Source: Parvibaculum sp. (lineage in GTDB: Bacteria > Pseudomonadota > Alphaproteobacteria > Parvibaculales > Parvibaculaceae). From it: DNA of 9,412 nt. The translations under genes and the position numbers were made by a program. This document shows, in pieces, positions 1 through 6,501 of this stretch (the first letter of the stretch is position 1; every line of letters starts with the position of its first letter). The stretch spans positions 1 to 9,412 of the forward strand of contig JACIYQ010000035.1 of the NCBI GenBank assembly GCA_014359855.1, read 5' to 3'. The notes beneath the pieces are model-generated. The model did no database searches, had not been told where the DNA came from, and saw only the letters and a program-made list of their open reading frames with translations.

Positions 1-9
1 CAGCGGGAC

Positions 10-39
10 AAAAAAAGGGGCCCTGGCGAACCAGGGCCC
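10..39 (-). terminator. Intrinsic terminator, leftward
   Basis: A perfect 9-bp stem (GGGCCCTGG at 18-26, CCAGGGCCC at 31-39) encloses a 4-base loop. Seven A on the plus strand (10-16) precede it. Read on the minus strand this is a GC-rich hairpin with a UUCG loop followed by C and then seven U, a textbook rho-independent terminator for a transcript arriving from the right. In the plus direction the tail is only AAGTTTA, so plus-strand termination would be weaker. No protein-coding gene lies to its right on the minus strand for over 2.5 kb, which suggests it ends a small RNA. Confidence 0.8.
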
Positions 40-104
40 AAGTTTAGGGAGGAAACGCCCAGGAAGGGCTACGGCAAAGGGAGAAAGTCTCAACCAATGC
101 CGCG
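10..104 (-). ncRNA. Candidate small RNA with anti-SD-like loops
   Basis: Read on the minus strand toward the terminator at 10-39, the sequence folds into a row of short hairpins. A CGGCA/TGCCG stem (102-98 with 76-72) has a loop containing CUCCCUU. A GCCC/GGGC stem (69-66 with 60-57) has the loop UUCCU. A directly abutting GUUU/AAAC stem (56-53 with 45-42) has the loop CCUCCCU. The terminator hairpin and U7 follow. Exposed CCUCC-type loops are known from alphaproteobacterial trans-acting sRNAs that pair with ribosome-binding sites (alpha-r14/15 and Rhodobacter CcsR types). A possible promoter is TTGATT (139-134), a 17-bp spacer and CATCTT (116-111), which would put the 5' end near 104; the -10 is poor and the 5' end uncertain. 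I recognise no named RNA family. Confidence 0.45.
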
Positions 105-120
105 ATGCACAAGATGACAT

Positions 121-177
121 TGCGCTGCACACAAATCAAGGCCGAAACCAGAAATTTTTTGCGCAGCGCAGCAAAAA
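121..177. repeat. Hairpin whose loop pairs with upstream segment
   Basis: A 7-bp stem, TTTTTGC (156-162) with GCAAAAA (171-177), leaves the 8-base loop GCAGCGCA (163-170). That loop is exactly complementary to TGCGCTGC at 121-128. The arrangement would permit a pseudoknot or two alternative folds in RNA of either strand. It lies in AT-rich intergenic DNA, so part of it may simply be promoter sequence. Function unknown. Confidence 0.35.
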
Positions 178-363
178 GTTTTTCAGCCTAACTTATTGGC
201 ATATCGCGATTTTTTTAGACAAAAGCAGGCTCGACCTGCTGAAATGTGCGGCGCAACACCGCACCCTCGAAGCCCTTTGAACACGCCCGGCCCCAAACCC
301 TGCGGCGGCCGCCGCAAATCGGCGCCCGGCACCCAAAAGGTTTTTTAAGGTCTTACGGCGAAG
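178..363. other. Intergenic leader of the transglycosylase gene
   Basis: No coding frame is convincing here. An AT-rich tract (178-223) is the most likely promoter region for the downstream plus-strand gene, but I could not pick a credible -35/-10 pair. Two small hairpins follow: AGCAGG/CCTGCT (224-229 with 235-240) and GTGCGG/CCGCAC (246-251 with 259-264). A perfect 16-bp palindrome is at 301-316. The tract CCAAAAGG followed by six T precedes the gene. Confidence 0.4.
301..316. repeat. Perfect 16-bp GC palindrome
   Basis: TGCGGCGG (301-308) is followed immediately by its exact reverse complement CCGCCGCA (309-316). It lies about 50-80 bp upstream of the possible starts of the transglycosylase gene. 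It could be a dimeric-repressor operator or a leader RNA stem. It could also be chance in GC-rich DNA. Confidence 0.3.
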
Positions 364-396
364 ATGGCCCCGTTATCGACTGCTGGAACGGGGTTT

Positions 397-1338
397 ATGG
401 CTAAGTATCACGACGATCGCTCACCGGCGGCACGACGCTTCATTCTCGGCGCCGCTGCCTGCGGCATGCTGGCACTGGCGACCGGCGCCTATGCCGCGCA
501 GAGCCCCGAACCGGTCATGGCCGGCAACGCGAACCCCTCGACGCTCTGCGAGGACGCCGCGATCCACCACGAACACATGAACGGTCTTCCGCGCGCGCTG
601 CTGGCCGCCGTGGCCATGGCCGAATCGGGCCGCTACGATCGCAAGACGCGCAAGGCGCGCGCCTGGCCCTGGACGATCAACGCAGAGGGTCACGCCTATT
701 ATTTCAAGACAAAGGCGGAAGCCGTCGCGACGACGCGGCGCCTCCTCGCCACCGGCATGCGCTCGATCGATGTCGGCTGCATGCAGGTGAACCTGCGCTA
801 TCACCCCGATGCCTTCGCGAGCCTCGAAGACGGCTTCGACCCGATGACGAATGTCGCTTACGGCGCCGACTTTCTGATGCGCCTGCACGACCGCTCGGGT
901 TCATGGCCGGAAGCCGTCGCGAATTATCATTCGCAGACCGAAGCGCGCGGCGACCGCTATTTCGCCCGCGTGATCCGCATCTGGCAGAACGAGCGCGAGC
1001 GCGTCGTGAACCGTACCGTTGCCGCGCTACAGCCGAAGATCGATTTGACGGGCGTCCTGAAACCCGCCATCGGCCATGGCATCGAGGTCGTTTCTGTGCA
1101 AGAAGAGACCGTGGCGGCAGTCGCATACCGGCCGGCGCCCAAGGTGCTCGACACGATGCCGGAACAGGGCGTGCGCGAAGCGGCGAGCGCGGCCGTCGGC
1201 CTCAGGCTTTCGATCGCCGAAGGCGACATGGAAACGGAAGTCGCCGCGACCGGACGCCCGGCGCCGCGCGTGCTCGAGCCGCTGCCCGCCTCGGTCAGCC
1301 CGACACTTGTCGCGGAAGCGTCACTGCCCGGCGCGTAG
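397..1338 (+). CDS. Exported SLT-domain lytic transglycosylase
   Basis: Predicted periplasmic murein lytic transglycosylase (SLT/lysozyme-like fold), which cleaves the MurNAc-GlcNAc bond and leaves an anhydro end. With the start at 397 the protein has 313 residues. A signal peptide covers about residues 1-34: a basic n-region with ARRFIL, a hydrophobic stretch LGAAACGMLALATG, and a cut after AYA. The domain runs from about 50 to 200. The catalytic Glu is in AMAESGR (Glu76), followed by GCMQVN (127-132) and AVANYHS (173-179). The last ~110 residues are low-complexity and carry two copies of RPAP(K/R)VL(D/E)xxP at about 245 and 287. The alternative ATG at 364 adds 11 residues. I prefer 397 because GGAA lies 8 bases upstream and the n-region is more normal. 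Only 38 bases separate it from the next gene, so the two may be co-transcribed. The physiological role is unknown; nearby genes give no flagellar or secretion context. Confidence 0.8.
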   Translation: MAKYHDDRSPAARRFILGAAACGMLALATGAYAAQSPEPVMAGNANPSTLCEDAAIHHEHMNGLPRALLAAVAMAESGRYDRKTRKARAWPWTINAEGHAYYFKTKAEAVATTRRLLATGMRSIDVGCMQVNLRYHPDAFASLEDGFDPMTNVAYGADFLMRLHDRSGSWPEAVANYHSQTEARGDRYFARVIRIWQNERERVVNRTVAALQPKIDLTGVLKPAIGHGIEVVSVQEETVAAVAYRPAPKVLDTMPEQGVREAASAAVGLRLSIAEGDMETEVAATGRPAPRVLEPLPASVSPTLVAEASLPGA

Positions 1339-1376
1339 GATCGGGCGAATGAAGAGCACCAAAGCGGGGGACACGG

Positions 1377-2966
1377 ATGTTCGGCACGGCATTGAAGGAC
1401 CTTGCTGAGGCGCTCAACGGTTCAGCCCTCTGGCAGATCGTCGACATTCTCTCCGCTCTCTTCATCATGGGCATCGGCTGCGTGGTGCTCGCCATCGCCG
1501 CGCTTTATGTCGTCGACAGCATCCAGACAAAACATGCCGTGCGCCGCAACTATCCGGTGATCGGCCGCTTCCGTTACATATTCGAAGCGCTCGGCGAGTA
1601 TTTCCGGCAGTACTTCTTTGCGATGGATCGCGAAGAGCTTCCCTTCAACCGTGCACAGCGCGCCTGGGTCTACCGCGCAGCGAAAGGCGTCGATACCACG
1701 GTCGCTTTCGGCTCGACGCGCGACCTCCGCCCGGCGGGCACCGTCACCTTCGCGAACTGCCCCTTTCCACCGCTCGACGAAAACGCCGCAGACACGGCCA
1801 TCGTCGAAATCGGGCCCTACGCGCGCATTCCCTACCGTACCGCATCGATCTACAACATTTCCGGCATGAGCTTCGGCGCGATCTCGAAGCCGGCCGTGCT
1901 TGCTCTCTCCAATGGTGCCCGCATGGCGGGCGTCTGGCTCAACACCGGCGAAGGTGGGCTCTCTCCATTCCATCTTGAGGGTGGCGCCGACATCGTCTTC
2001 CAGATCGGCACCGCGAAATATGGATGCCGTGACGAGACCGGCGCCTTGTCCGACGACAAACTCAGGGCACTCGCCGCCATCGAACAGATCCGCATGTTCG
2101 AAATCAAACTCAGCCAGGGTGCAAAGCCAGGCAAGGGCGGCATCCTGCCCGGCGCGAAAGTGACGCGCGAAATCGCAAGCATTCGCGGCATTCCGGCAGG
2201 CACGGACTCGATCAGCCCGAACCGTCATCCGGAAGTCGAAAACATTTCCGGCCTGCTCGATTTCGTCAGCCATGTGCGCGAAGTGACCGGAAAGCCCGTC
2301 GGTTTCAAGCTCGTCCTTGGCGCCTACGACTGGCTCGACGATCTCTGCGAGGAGATCAACGCGCGCGGGATCGAGAACGCACCCGACTTCATCACAGTGG
2401 ACAGCGCGGACGGCGGCACCGGCGCCGCACCCATGCCGCTCATCGACTATGTGGGACTGCCGATCTGGGAAAGCCTGCCGATGCTGTGCGATGCGCTGGA
2501 GCGCCACAAGCTGAAGTCGCGCATCCGCGTCAACGCCAGCGGGAAACTCATCACGCCGGCGGAAGTCGCATGGGCACTTTGCGTCGGCGCGGACTTCGTG
2601 TGCTCCGCTCGCGGCTACATGTTCGCACTCGGTTGCATCCAGGCGCTCCAGTGCAACAAGAATACTTGTCCGACAGGCATCACCACGCACAATAAGCGTC
2701 TGCAGCGCGGGCTCGATGTCACCGACAAGGCCGAACGTGTGCGCCGGTATGCCGAACGCGTGAAACAGGAAGTCTGCGTCATCGCGCATTCCTGCGGCGT
2801 GACGGAGCCGCGCAGGTTGAAGCGCACCCATGCGCGCATCATGGGGACCGAAGGCGTGTCGCTTTCGCTTGAAGACTACTACGCACGATGGAACACGCTT
2901 TCGGAGTTGCCCTCGCGCAACGGCATCGGCCGTCCGCGCTTCGAAGGCAAGGCCGACGCCGCCTAA
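1377..2966 (+). CDS. Membrane-anchored FMN-binding glutamate synthase-core protein (YerD-like)
   Basis: 529 residues matching the central and FMN-binding part of the glutamate synthase large subunit (Glu_synthase family). An N-terminal membrane helix spans about residues 22-46. Family blocks in order are ISGMSFGAISKPA (161-173), NTGEGGLSPFH (189-199), EIKLSQGAKPGKGG (242-255), DSADGGTGAAP (342-352) and RVNASGKLITPAEVAWAL (384-401). The cysteines Cys420-x5-Cys426-x4-Cys431 (followed by PTGI) match the [3Fe-4S] ligands of GltB. Absent are the N-terminal Cys glutaminase domain and the C-terminal GXGXG domain, so it cannot make glutamate from glutamine by itself as classical GltB does. The size and membrane helix match Bacillus YerD as I recall it. 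The true substrate is not known. The start is set by GGGGG six bases before the ATG. Its TAA overlaps the stop codon of the convergent lipid kinase. Confidence 0.88.
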   Translation: MFGTALKDLAEALNGSALWQIVDILSALFIMGIGCVVLAIAALYVVDSIQTKHAVRRNYPVIGRFRYIFEALGEYFRQYFFAMDREELPFNRAQRAWVYRAAKGVDTTVAFGSTRDLRPAGTVTFANCPFPPLDENAADTAIVEIGPYARIPYRTASIYNISGMSFGAISKPAVLALSNGARMAGVWLNTGEGGLSPFHLEGGADIVFQIGTAKYGCRDETGALSDDKLRALAAIEQIRMFEIKLSQGAKPGKGGILPGAKVTREIASIRGIPAGTDSISPNRHPEVENISGLLDFVSHVREVTGKPVGFKLVLGAYDWLDDLCEEINARGIENAPDFITVDSADGGTGAAPMPLIDYVGLPIWESLPMLCDALERHKLKSRIRVNASGKLITPAEVAWALCVGADFVCSARGYMFALGCIQALQCNKNTCPTGITTHNKRLQRGLDVTDKAERVRRYAERVKQEVCVIAHSCGVTEPRRLKRTHARIMGTEGVSLSLEDYYARWNTLSELPSRNGIGRPRFEGKADAA

Positions 2967-3844
2967 CCGGGAACCACCATCCGCAGGAATTGCGTGCCGC
3001 GCTCGATGGTCTGGGGCAGAAATCCGCGATCGTCGCCGTCAACCTCAACCGCAAGACCTTCCGGACCCTGAACGTCGATGCGACGCGCCGGCAGAACCTC
3101 AACGCTCGGAAGACGCGGCACCATCCCGAGCCCCAGCGCCGCGAGATAAACGGCGAAGGCAAAGCGCGAAGGCTTCTTGAACAAGAAGAGCGTGAGCCCC
3201 GGATGCGTTATGTCGGCATCGGGCGCGAGCACGAAAGGCCCCGCATAGTGGCGGCCATTGGTGACGATGGCCCAGGCGGCGCGCTTCTCACGACCATCCA
3301 CGACGAGCCGAATGTCATGCGCAGGCCCGCGTACCCATGTCTTGAGACCCGACCAGATGAAAGCGCCCTTGCCCCATAGACGCTTCAGCTTCGGATCGAT
3401 GCCGTGGACGATCTCGCCATCGAAGCCGATGCCGACCATCATGAGAAAAATCTCGTTCTGGACGAGACCCGTTCCGATGAGTTCCGCCGGACCTCCGAGC
3501 AGCATCGACGCAACATCCTCCGCCCACTGAGGAAGTCCGATCTCGATGGCCAGAACATTCGCCGTGCCGAGCGGCACGATGCCGAGCGGCACGCCCTGCC
3601 CGAGCAATCCACGCGCGACTTCGTTGATCGTGCCATCGCCGCCCGCCGCCACAATGACGTCCGCCTGACCCGCACGGGCAGCGGCGCGAGCGAGTTGTGT
3701 CGCATGCCCGGCGGCCTCGGTGAGCTCGATCGTTACATCCGCACCGGCGGCGCGCAGGCGTTCGACGACGACGTCGAGCAGGTGACGCTTACGCCGGCCG
3801 GCCGCCGGATTGAGAATGATGTGAATGAAGCGGCGAAGCGCCAA
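2963..3844 (-). CDS. YegS/diacylglycerol kinase-family lipid kinase
   Basis: 293 residues, a full-length member of the DAGK-catalytic family (YegS/BmrU/DgkB type) that phosphorylates diacylglycerol or a related lipid with ATP at the cytoplasmic membrane face. Motifs are NPAAG (12-16), the nucleotide-binding AAGGDGTINEVARGL (66-80), PLGTANVLA (91-99), GIGFDGEIV (138-146) and a C-terminal VEVDGDDRG (266-274). The start is TTG. An in-frame TGA lies nine codons upstream and no ATG or GTG lies between, so TTG at 3844 is the only ordinary choice, and it puts NPAAG at the normal distance. It follows the PAP2 gene by 99 bp, with an 11-bp-period operator in the gap. It may therefore have its own promoter rather than belong strictly to the eptA operon. 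The likely role (inference) is to recycle the diacylglycerol left by EptA, as DgkA does in enterobacteria. Phosphatidylglycerol or ceramide as substrate cannot be excluded. Confidence 0.88.
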   Translation of the reverse strand: MALRRFIHIILNPAAGRRKRHLLDVVVERLRAAGADVTIELTEAAGHATQLARAAARAGQADVIVAAGGDGTINEVARGLLGQGVPLGIVPLGTANVLAIEIGLPQWAEDVASMLLGGPAELIGTGLVQNEIFLMMVGIGFDGEIVHGIDPKLKRLWGKGAFIWSGLKTWVRGPAHDIRLVVDGREKRAAWAIVTNGRHYAGPFVLAPDADITHPGLTLFLFKKPSRFAFAVYLAALGLGMVPRLPSVEVLPARRIDVQGPEGLAVEVDGDDRGFLPQTIERGTQFLRMVVPG

Positions 3845-3866
3845 AGCGGGAATATCCGGAGGCTGT

Positions 3867-3894
3867 TGTCACACGAATGTCATCGAAACGTCAC
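3867..3894. promoter_or_regulatory. Three-unit 11-bp direct repeat (Pho-box-like) upstream of lipid kinase
   Basis: On the plus strand TGTCAC (3867), TGTCAT (3878) and CGTCAC (3889) recur with an exact 11-bp period, the spacing used by OmpR/PhoB-family regulators (7-bp half-site plus 4-bp spacer). The site differs from the one at 8631-8658 at only 4 of 28 positions. It ends 22 bp before the TTG start of the lipid kinase. On that gene's strand the half-sites read GTGACA/ATGACA, opposite to the usual orientation of an activating Pho box. A possible -10, GATATT (3856-3851), lies 10 bp beyond it, so transcription would begin almost at the start codon. Confidence 0.65.
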
Positions 3895-3943
3895 ATACCG
3901 CCGCGACGACGGTGCCCGATTAGCCGAGAAAAACAATCCCCGG

Positions 3944-4666
3944 TCAACCGCGATCCTCGATCCGGTCGATAATCGCGATGGCGGCAGCCGAAAGGATGAA
4001 GGCGATCGCCATGGTGACGATGGTGTGGGAGAGATAATGTTGTCCCCGGGCCATCTGGTAGACACCGAGCACCCACCCGCCCGCGAGTCCCGGCATCAGA
4101 TAGCGCCAGGAGAGGCGCTCATGGACGGGTGCCAGGACACGGTAGCCGAGCAGACCGAAACCCGCCGACGCATGTCCCGCCGGCCAGCAGCGCAGATGCT
4201 CATTGGACGGAACGAGAGCGAAGAGGCGATCCCAGATCGCCACATGCGCATAGGGACCGGCGAAGAGCGTCTCCTGCACCGGGCAGGAGACGCCTGTCGA
4301 ATTCTTGACGAGACCGACGAGAAGCGCCGTCAGCCCGAGAACGAGGAGTCCCGCCAGGAAGCGCGTATCGAACGGCTGCCAGCGCTTCGTGAAGCCGCGC
4401 CATGCAAGCCAGAGAAGCGAGACGACGCTGACGGCGACGAGGAATATTTTCGGACCGCGATAGAGAAGCCAGTAAGCCGCGCCCCTGTCATCCGGCGGGA
4501 AGAACCATGAGTCCGCCGCCGCATCGAAGAAGGGCGCGGCAAGCTTGAGGTCGAGCGCATGCACGGGGGGCCAGAGCGTCAGCACCGCGATGGCGGCAAG
4601 AGACAGGGAGACTTCCGGCGAGCGCAGGAAGCCGCGGCGCGAGGCGCCGGCCAAAGTGTCGCTCAC
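3944..4666 (-). CDS. PAP2-family membrane phosphatase
   Basis: 240 residues from a GTG start whose GTGA overlaps the eptA stop, which points to translational coupling; no Shine-Dalgarno is visible. About six membrane helices are predicted (for example around 21-38, 76-90, 104-120, 190-204 and 216-234). The PAP2 active-site signatures are present in variant form: Lys121-x6-Cys-Pro instead of Lys-x6-Arg-Pro, CWPAGHASAGF (PAGH, 162-165) instead of PSGH, and ARGQHYLSH (206-214) for the Arg/His third motif. From memory, the Cys-Pro and PAGHASAGF forms typify a subfamily often found next to eptA and dgkA genes in proteobacteria. The enzyme would dephosphorylate a membrane lipid at the periplasmic face. 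Candidates are lipid A 1-phosphate, phosphatidic acid or undecaprenyl pyrophosphate. The substrate cannot be told from sequence. Confidence 0.82.
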   Translation of the reverse strand: MSDTLAGASRRGFLRSPEVSLSLAAIAVLTLWPPVHALDLKLAAPFFDAAADSWFFPPDDRGAAYWLLYRGPKIFLVAVSVVSLLWLAWRGFTKRWQPFDTRFLAGLLVLGLTALLVGLVKNSTGVSCPVQETLFAGPYAHVAIWDRLFALVPSNEHLRCWPAGHASAGFGLLGYRVLAPVHERLSWRYLMPGLAGGWVLGVYQMARGQHYLSHTIVTMAIAFILSAAAIAIIDRIEDRG

Positions 4667-6387
4667 GGGCGGGCCGTCTGGTCTGGGGCGGGTGAGCCCG
4701 CCACGTGAGCTATGGTCGCGCCTGGACGACAGGACGCGAACACATCGAGATCGGCCTGATAGACCTCGGTGCGGACACCGAACATCCCAAGCACGGAATG
4801 GAAGAGATTGTCGTGGCTGTATTCCGCGTCCGCCCCATCGCGGACGCAAGCCATGTCGAGCGCGGATGCCGCGCGGTATCCGCGCGAGGTCCAGAACAGC
4901 ATGGGCACATGCTTTTGTGTGTCGGGCGCAAACGCGTAGGGCATGCCATGCAGGTACATGCCGCCCTCGCCGAGCGATTCGCCGTGGTCCGACGCATAGA
5001 GGAAAGCGGTATTGAAACGGTCCGACGCCCCGGCGAGCACGTCGATCACTTCCGACAGGAAGCGATCCGTATAGAGGATCGAGTTGTCATAGGTGTTGAC
5101 GATCTCCTCTCGCGAGCAGGACTGAAGCTGGTTCGTGTCGCAAGTCGGCGCGAAGACGCGGTAGTCGCCGGTATAGCGCTTGAAATAGGACGGACCGTGA
5201 CTGCCGATCTGGTGCAGCACGACGACAAGGTCGCGGTCGTTTGCCGCGAGCGCGTCCCGAAGCTGTTCGACCAGAAGATCGTCCAGACAATCTCCGCCGT
5301 CGCAGTACTGCTTGTCGTTGAGGCTCCAGGTGGTCTCGGTCGGCACGCGCGCGCAAACGCCCTTGCAGCTTGAATTGTTTTCGAGCCAGAGAACGTCGAC
5401 ATCGGCGCGGACGAGGATGTCGAGCAGGTTCTCGCGCGATTGCGCCTTCGTCACCGAATAATGCGACCGGTCGAGGTCGGAAAACATGCAGGGCACGGAT
5501 TCGGCCGTCGACGTGCCGCAGGAACGCACTTCGCCGAAGCTTACCACGCCGCGCTTTTCAAGTTCAGGGTTGGTATCGCGCTCATAGCCGTTAAGCGAGA
5601 AGTGATCGGCGCGCGCCGTCTCGCCGACGACAAACACCAGGACGGTCTTCTTGCTATCCGTGCTTATCGGTATCGGCCCGCGATCCACCCGCGCCGCGAT
5701 GCGCTCGAACGGCGCCGTCATTCCCTCGGGAATGGCGGTTGCGTAACGCACGGAAGCGTAGATGGCGGCGGAAGGATTGATCATGAAGCGCACTTCGCGG
5801 TGCCCGCGCACCAGAACCGCATAGTCCTGGAAGAAGACCGCCGCGACGAGGCCGACAAGGGCAAGGCTGCCGAGAACCGTGGCGCCGCGGAAGAGAACCT
5901 CGCGCCGCCAGCCCGAAAGGCGAAGCGGAACGGCGATGATGGCAAGCGACGGAAGAACGCCGAACAGGGCCATGTGGACCAGAAAGCCCAGGTTCATCAG
6001 GTCGCCGACTTCCCGCGTATCCGTCTCGATCACATTGGCGATCATCGTCCGGTCCATCAACGCGCCATAGGCGGAGGCGAAGTAGGAGACGGCGGCCGCC
6101 GTGACAACGACGAGGATGAGAACGGGCTTCAACAGGCGCGGAAAGGCGAAGGGCTGCAACACGAGGTTGAAGGCGATGCCGAGGAAAAGGCCTATCGAGC
6201 CCAGAAAGACCAGATCGTGCAGCGAGCGGCCCGGCCACCAGCCGAGCACCGCCGACCACAACTGCGCATTATAGAAGAGCACGAGCAAGGCCGAGACGGC
6301 GAGCGTCAATACCAGCGGATGCACGGGTGGCAACCGCAGCAGGCCGAACCGTTGCAGAAGGGCCTTGGACAGGGTCGAAAGAGGCAT
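4663..6387 (-). CDS. eptA: Phosphoethanolamine transferase EptA
   Basis: Inner-membrane enzyme that moves phosphoethanolamine from phosphatidylethanolamine to lipid A, releasing diacylglycerol and typically lowering polymyxin binding. 574 residues from the chosen start. About five N-terminal membrane helices (EptA_B_N region, to about 190) precede a periplasmic sulfatase-fold domain. The metal/active-site set is complete: VVGETARADH (Glu256), the nucleophile Thr294 in CGTSTAESVPC, SHGPSYFKRY (His397), YASDHGES (Asp466, His467) and YLHGMPYAF (His480). Cysteine pairs typical of EptA/MCR are visible (290/300, 341/345, 362/367, 416/424). I start at 6387 because AGGAA lies just upstream; the longer ATG at 6426 lacks a ribosome site. 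Expression with the neighbouring two-component system recalls pmrCAB. An 11-bp-period repeat lies about 90 bp upstream. It is a chromosomal-type EptA, with no sign of mobility. Confidence 0.93.
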   Translation of the reverse strand: MPLSTLSKALLQRFGLLRLPPVHPLVLTLAVSALLVLFYNAQLWSAVLGWWPGRSLHDLVFLGSIGLFLGIAFNLVLQPFAFPRLLKPVLILVVVTAAAVSYFASAYGALMDRTMIANVIETDTREVGDLMNLGFLVHMALFGVLPSLAIIAVPLRLSGWRREVLFRGATVLGSLALVGLVAAVFFQDYAVLVRGHREVRFMINPSAAIYASVRYATAIPEGMTAPFERIAARVDRGPIPISTDSKKTVLVFVVGETARADHFSLNGYERDTNPELEKRGVVSFGEVRSCGTSTAESVPCMFSDLDRSHYSVTKAQSRENLLDILVRADVDVLWLENNSSCKGVCARVPTETTWSLNDKQYCDGGDCLDDLLVEQLRDALAANDRDLVVVLHQIGSHGPSYFKRYTGDYRVFAPTCDTNQLQSCSREEIVNTYDNSILYTDRFLSEVIDVLAGASDRFNTAFLYASDHGESLGEGGMYLHGMPYAFAPDTQKHVPMLFWTSRGYRAASALDMACVRDGADAEYSHDNLFHSVLGMFGVRTEVYQADLDVFASCRPGATIAHVAGSPAPDQTARP

Positions 6388-6433
6388 ACGGGTTCCTGAC
6401 GGCCGTTCGCGCGCGACGGCGTTCATGCGCTTG

Positions 6434-6456
6434 GCGGGCTCTATTTCCCGGCCCGC
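6434..6456 (-). other. Weak hairpin in eptA leader
   Basis: GCGGGC (6434-6439) and GCCCGC (6451-6456) can form a 6-bp stem with an 11-base loop in the untranslated leader between the sensor kinase and eptA. No U tract follows, so it is not a convincing terminator. It may partly attenuate read-through or have no role. Confidence 0.25.
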
Positions 6457-6479
6457 TCTGTGGAATCCACCGGAACCTA

Positions 6480-6501
6480 CTTACAGGAAGCTTACAGGGA
6501 G
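6480..6501 (-). promoter_or_regulatory. Tandem CTGTAAG operator upstream of eptA
   Basis: On the plus strand CTTACAGGAAG (6480-6490) is followed at once by CTTACAGGGAG (6491-6501), a direct repeat with 10 of 11 identical bases. Read toward eptA it is CTGTAAG, four bases (CTTC), CTGTAAG: two 7-bp half-sites with the 11-bp period expected for an OmpR-family dimer. The site overlaps the stop codon of the sensor kinase and lies about 92 bp upstream of the preferred eptA start. It suggests that eptA and the PAP2 gene have their own activated promoter, plausibly controlled by the adjacent response regulator. The half-site differs from the TGTCAY repeats at 3867 and 8631. Confidence 0.55.

Noticed and set aside
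42..102. Plus-strand CsrB/RsmZ-like sponge RNA with GGA in loops (AGGGAGG, AGGAA)
   Set aside because: The same hairpins show GGA loops on the plus strand, but the long U tract of the terminator is on the minus strand, and CsrB-type sponges are not expected in this group.
224..240. Second leftward terminator (AGCAGG/CCTGCT hairpin then TTTTGTCT on the minus strand)
   Set aside because: The stem is only 6 bp, the T run is four, and no minus-strand transcript source is evident.
1422..2831. A 469-codon open frame on the minus strand opposite the glutamate-synthase-like gene
   Set aside because: It is a shadow of the real gene's GC-biased codons. Its protein is compositionally odd (rich in Ala, Asp, Glu, Val), has no family motif and lies wholly over a well-recognised gene.
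3568..3600. Tandem 15-base repeat inside the lipid kinase gene
   Set aside because: It encodes VPLGI followed by VPLGT, a normal stretch of the conserved PLGT block in this family, so it is protein-driven rather than a DNA repeat element.
3898..3922. Possible terminator after the PAP2 gene (ACCGTCG/CGGCGGT)
   Set aside because: The loop is only 3 bases, one pair is a wobble, and no U tract follows.
4663..6387. Mobile mcr-type colistin resistance gene
   Set aside because: The active site is shared by all EptA/MCR enzymes. There is no insertion sequence, plasmid gene or shift in base composition, and the gene is embedded with a coupled PAP2 gene and regulator.
5440..6399. Long plus-strand frames opposite eptA, the sensor kinase and the lipid kinase
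   Set aside because: They read as low-complexity Arg/Gly/Asp/Glu-rich proteins without motifs, and the minus-strand genes there have complete, ordered catalytic motifs.
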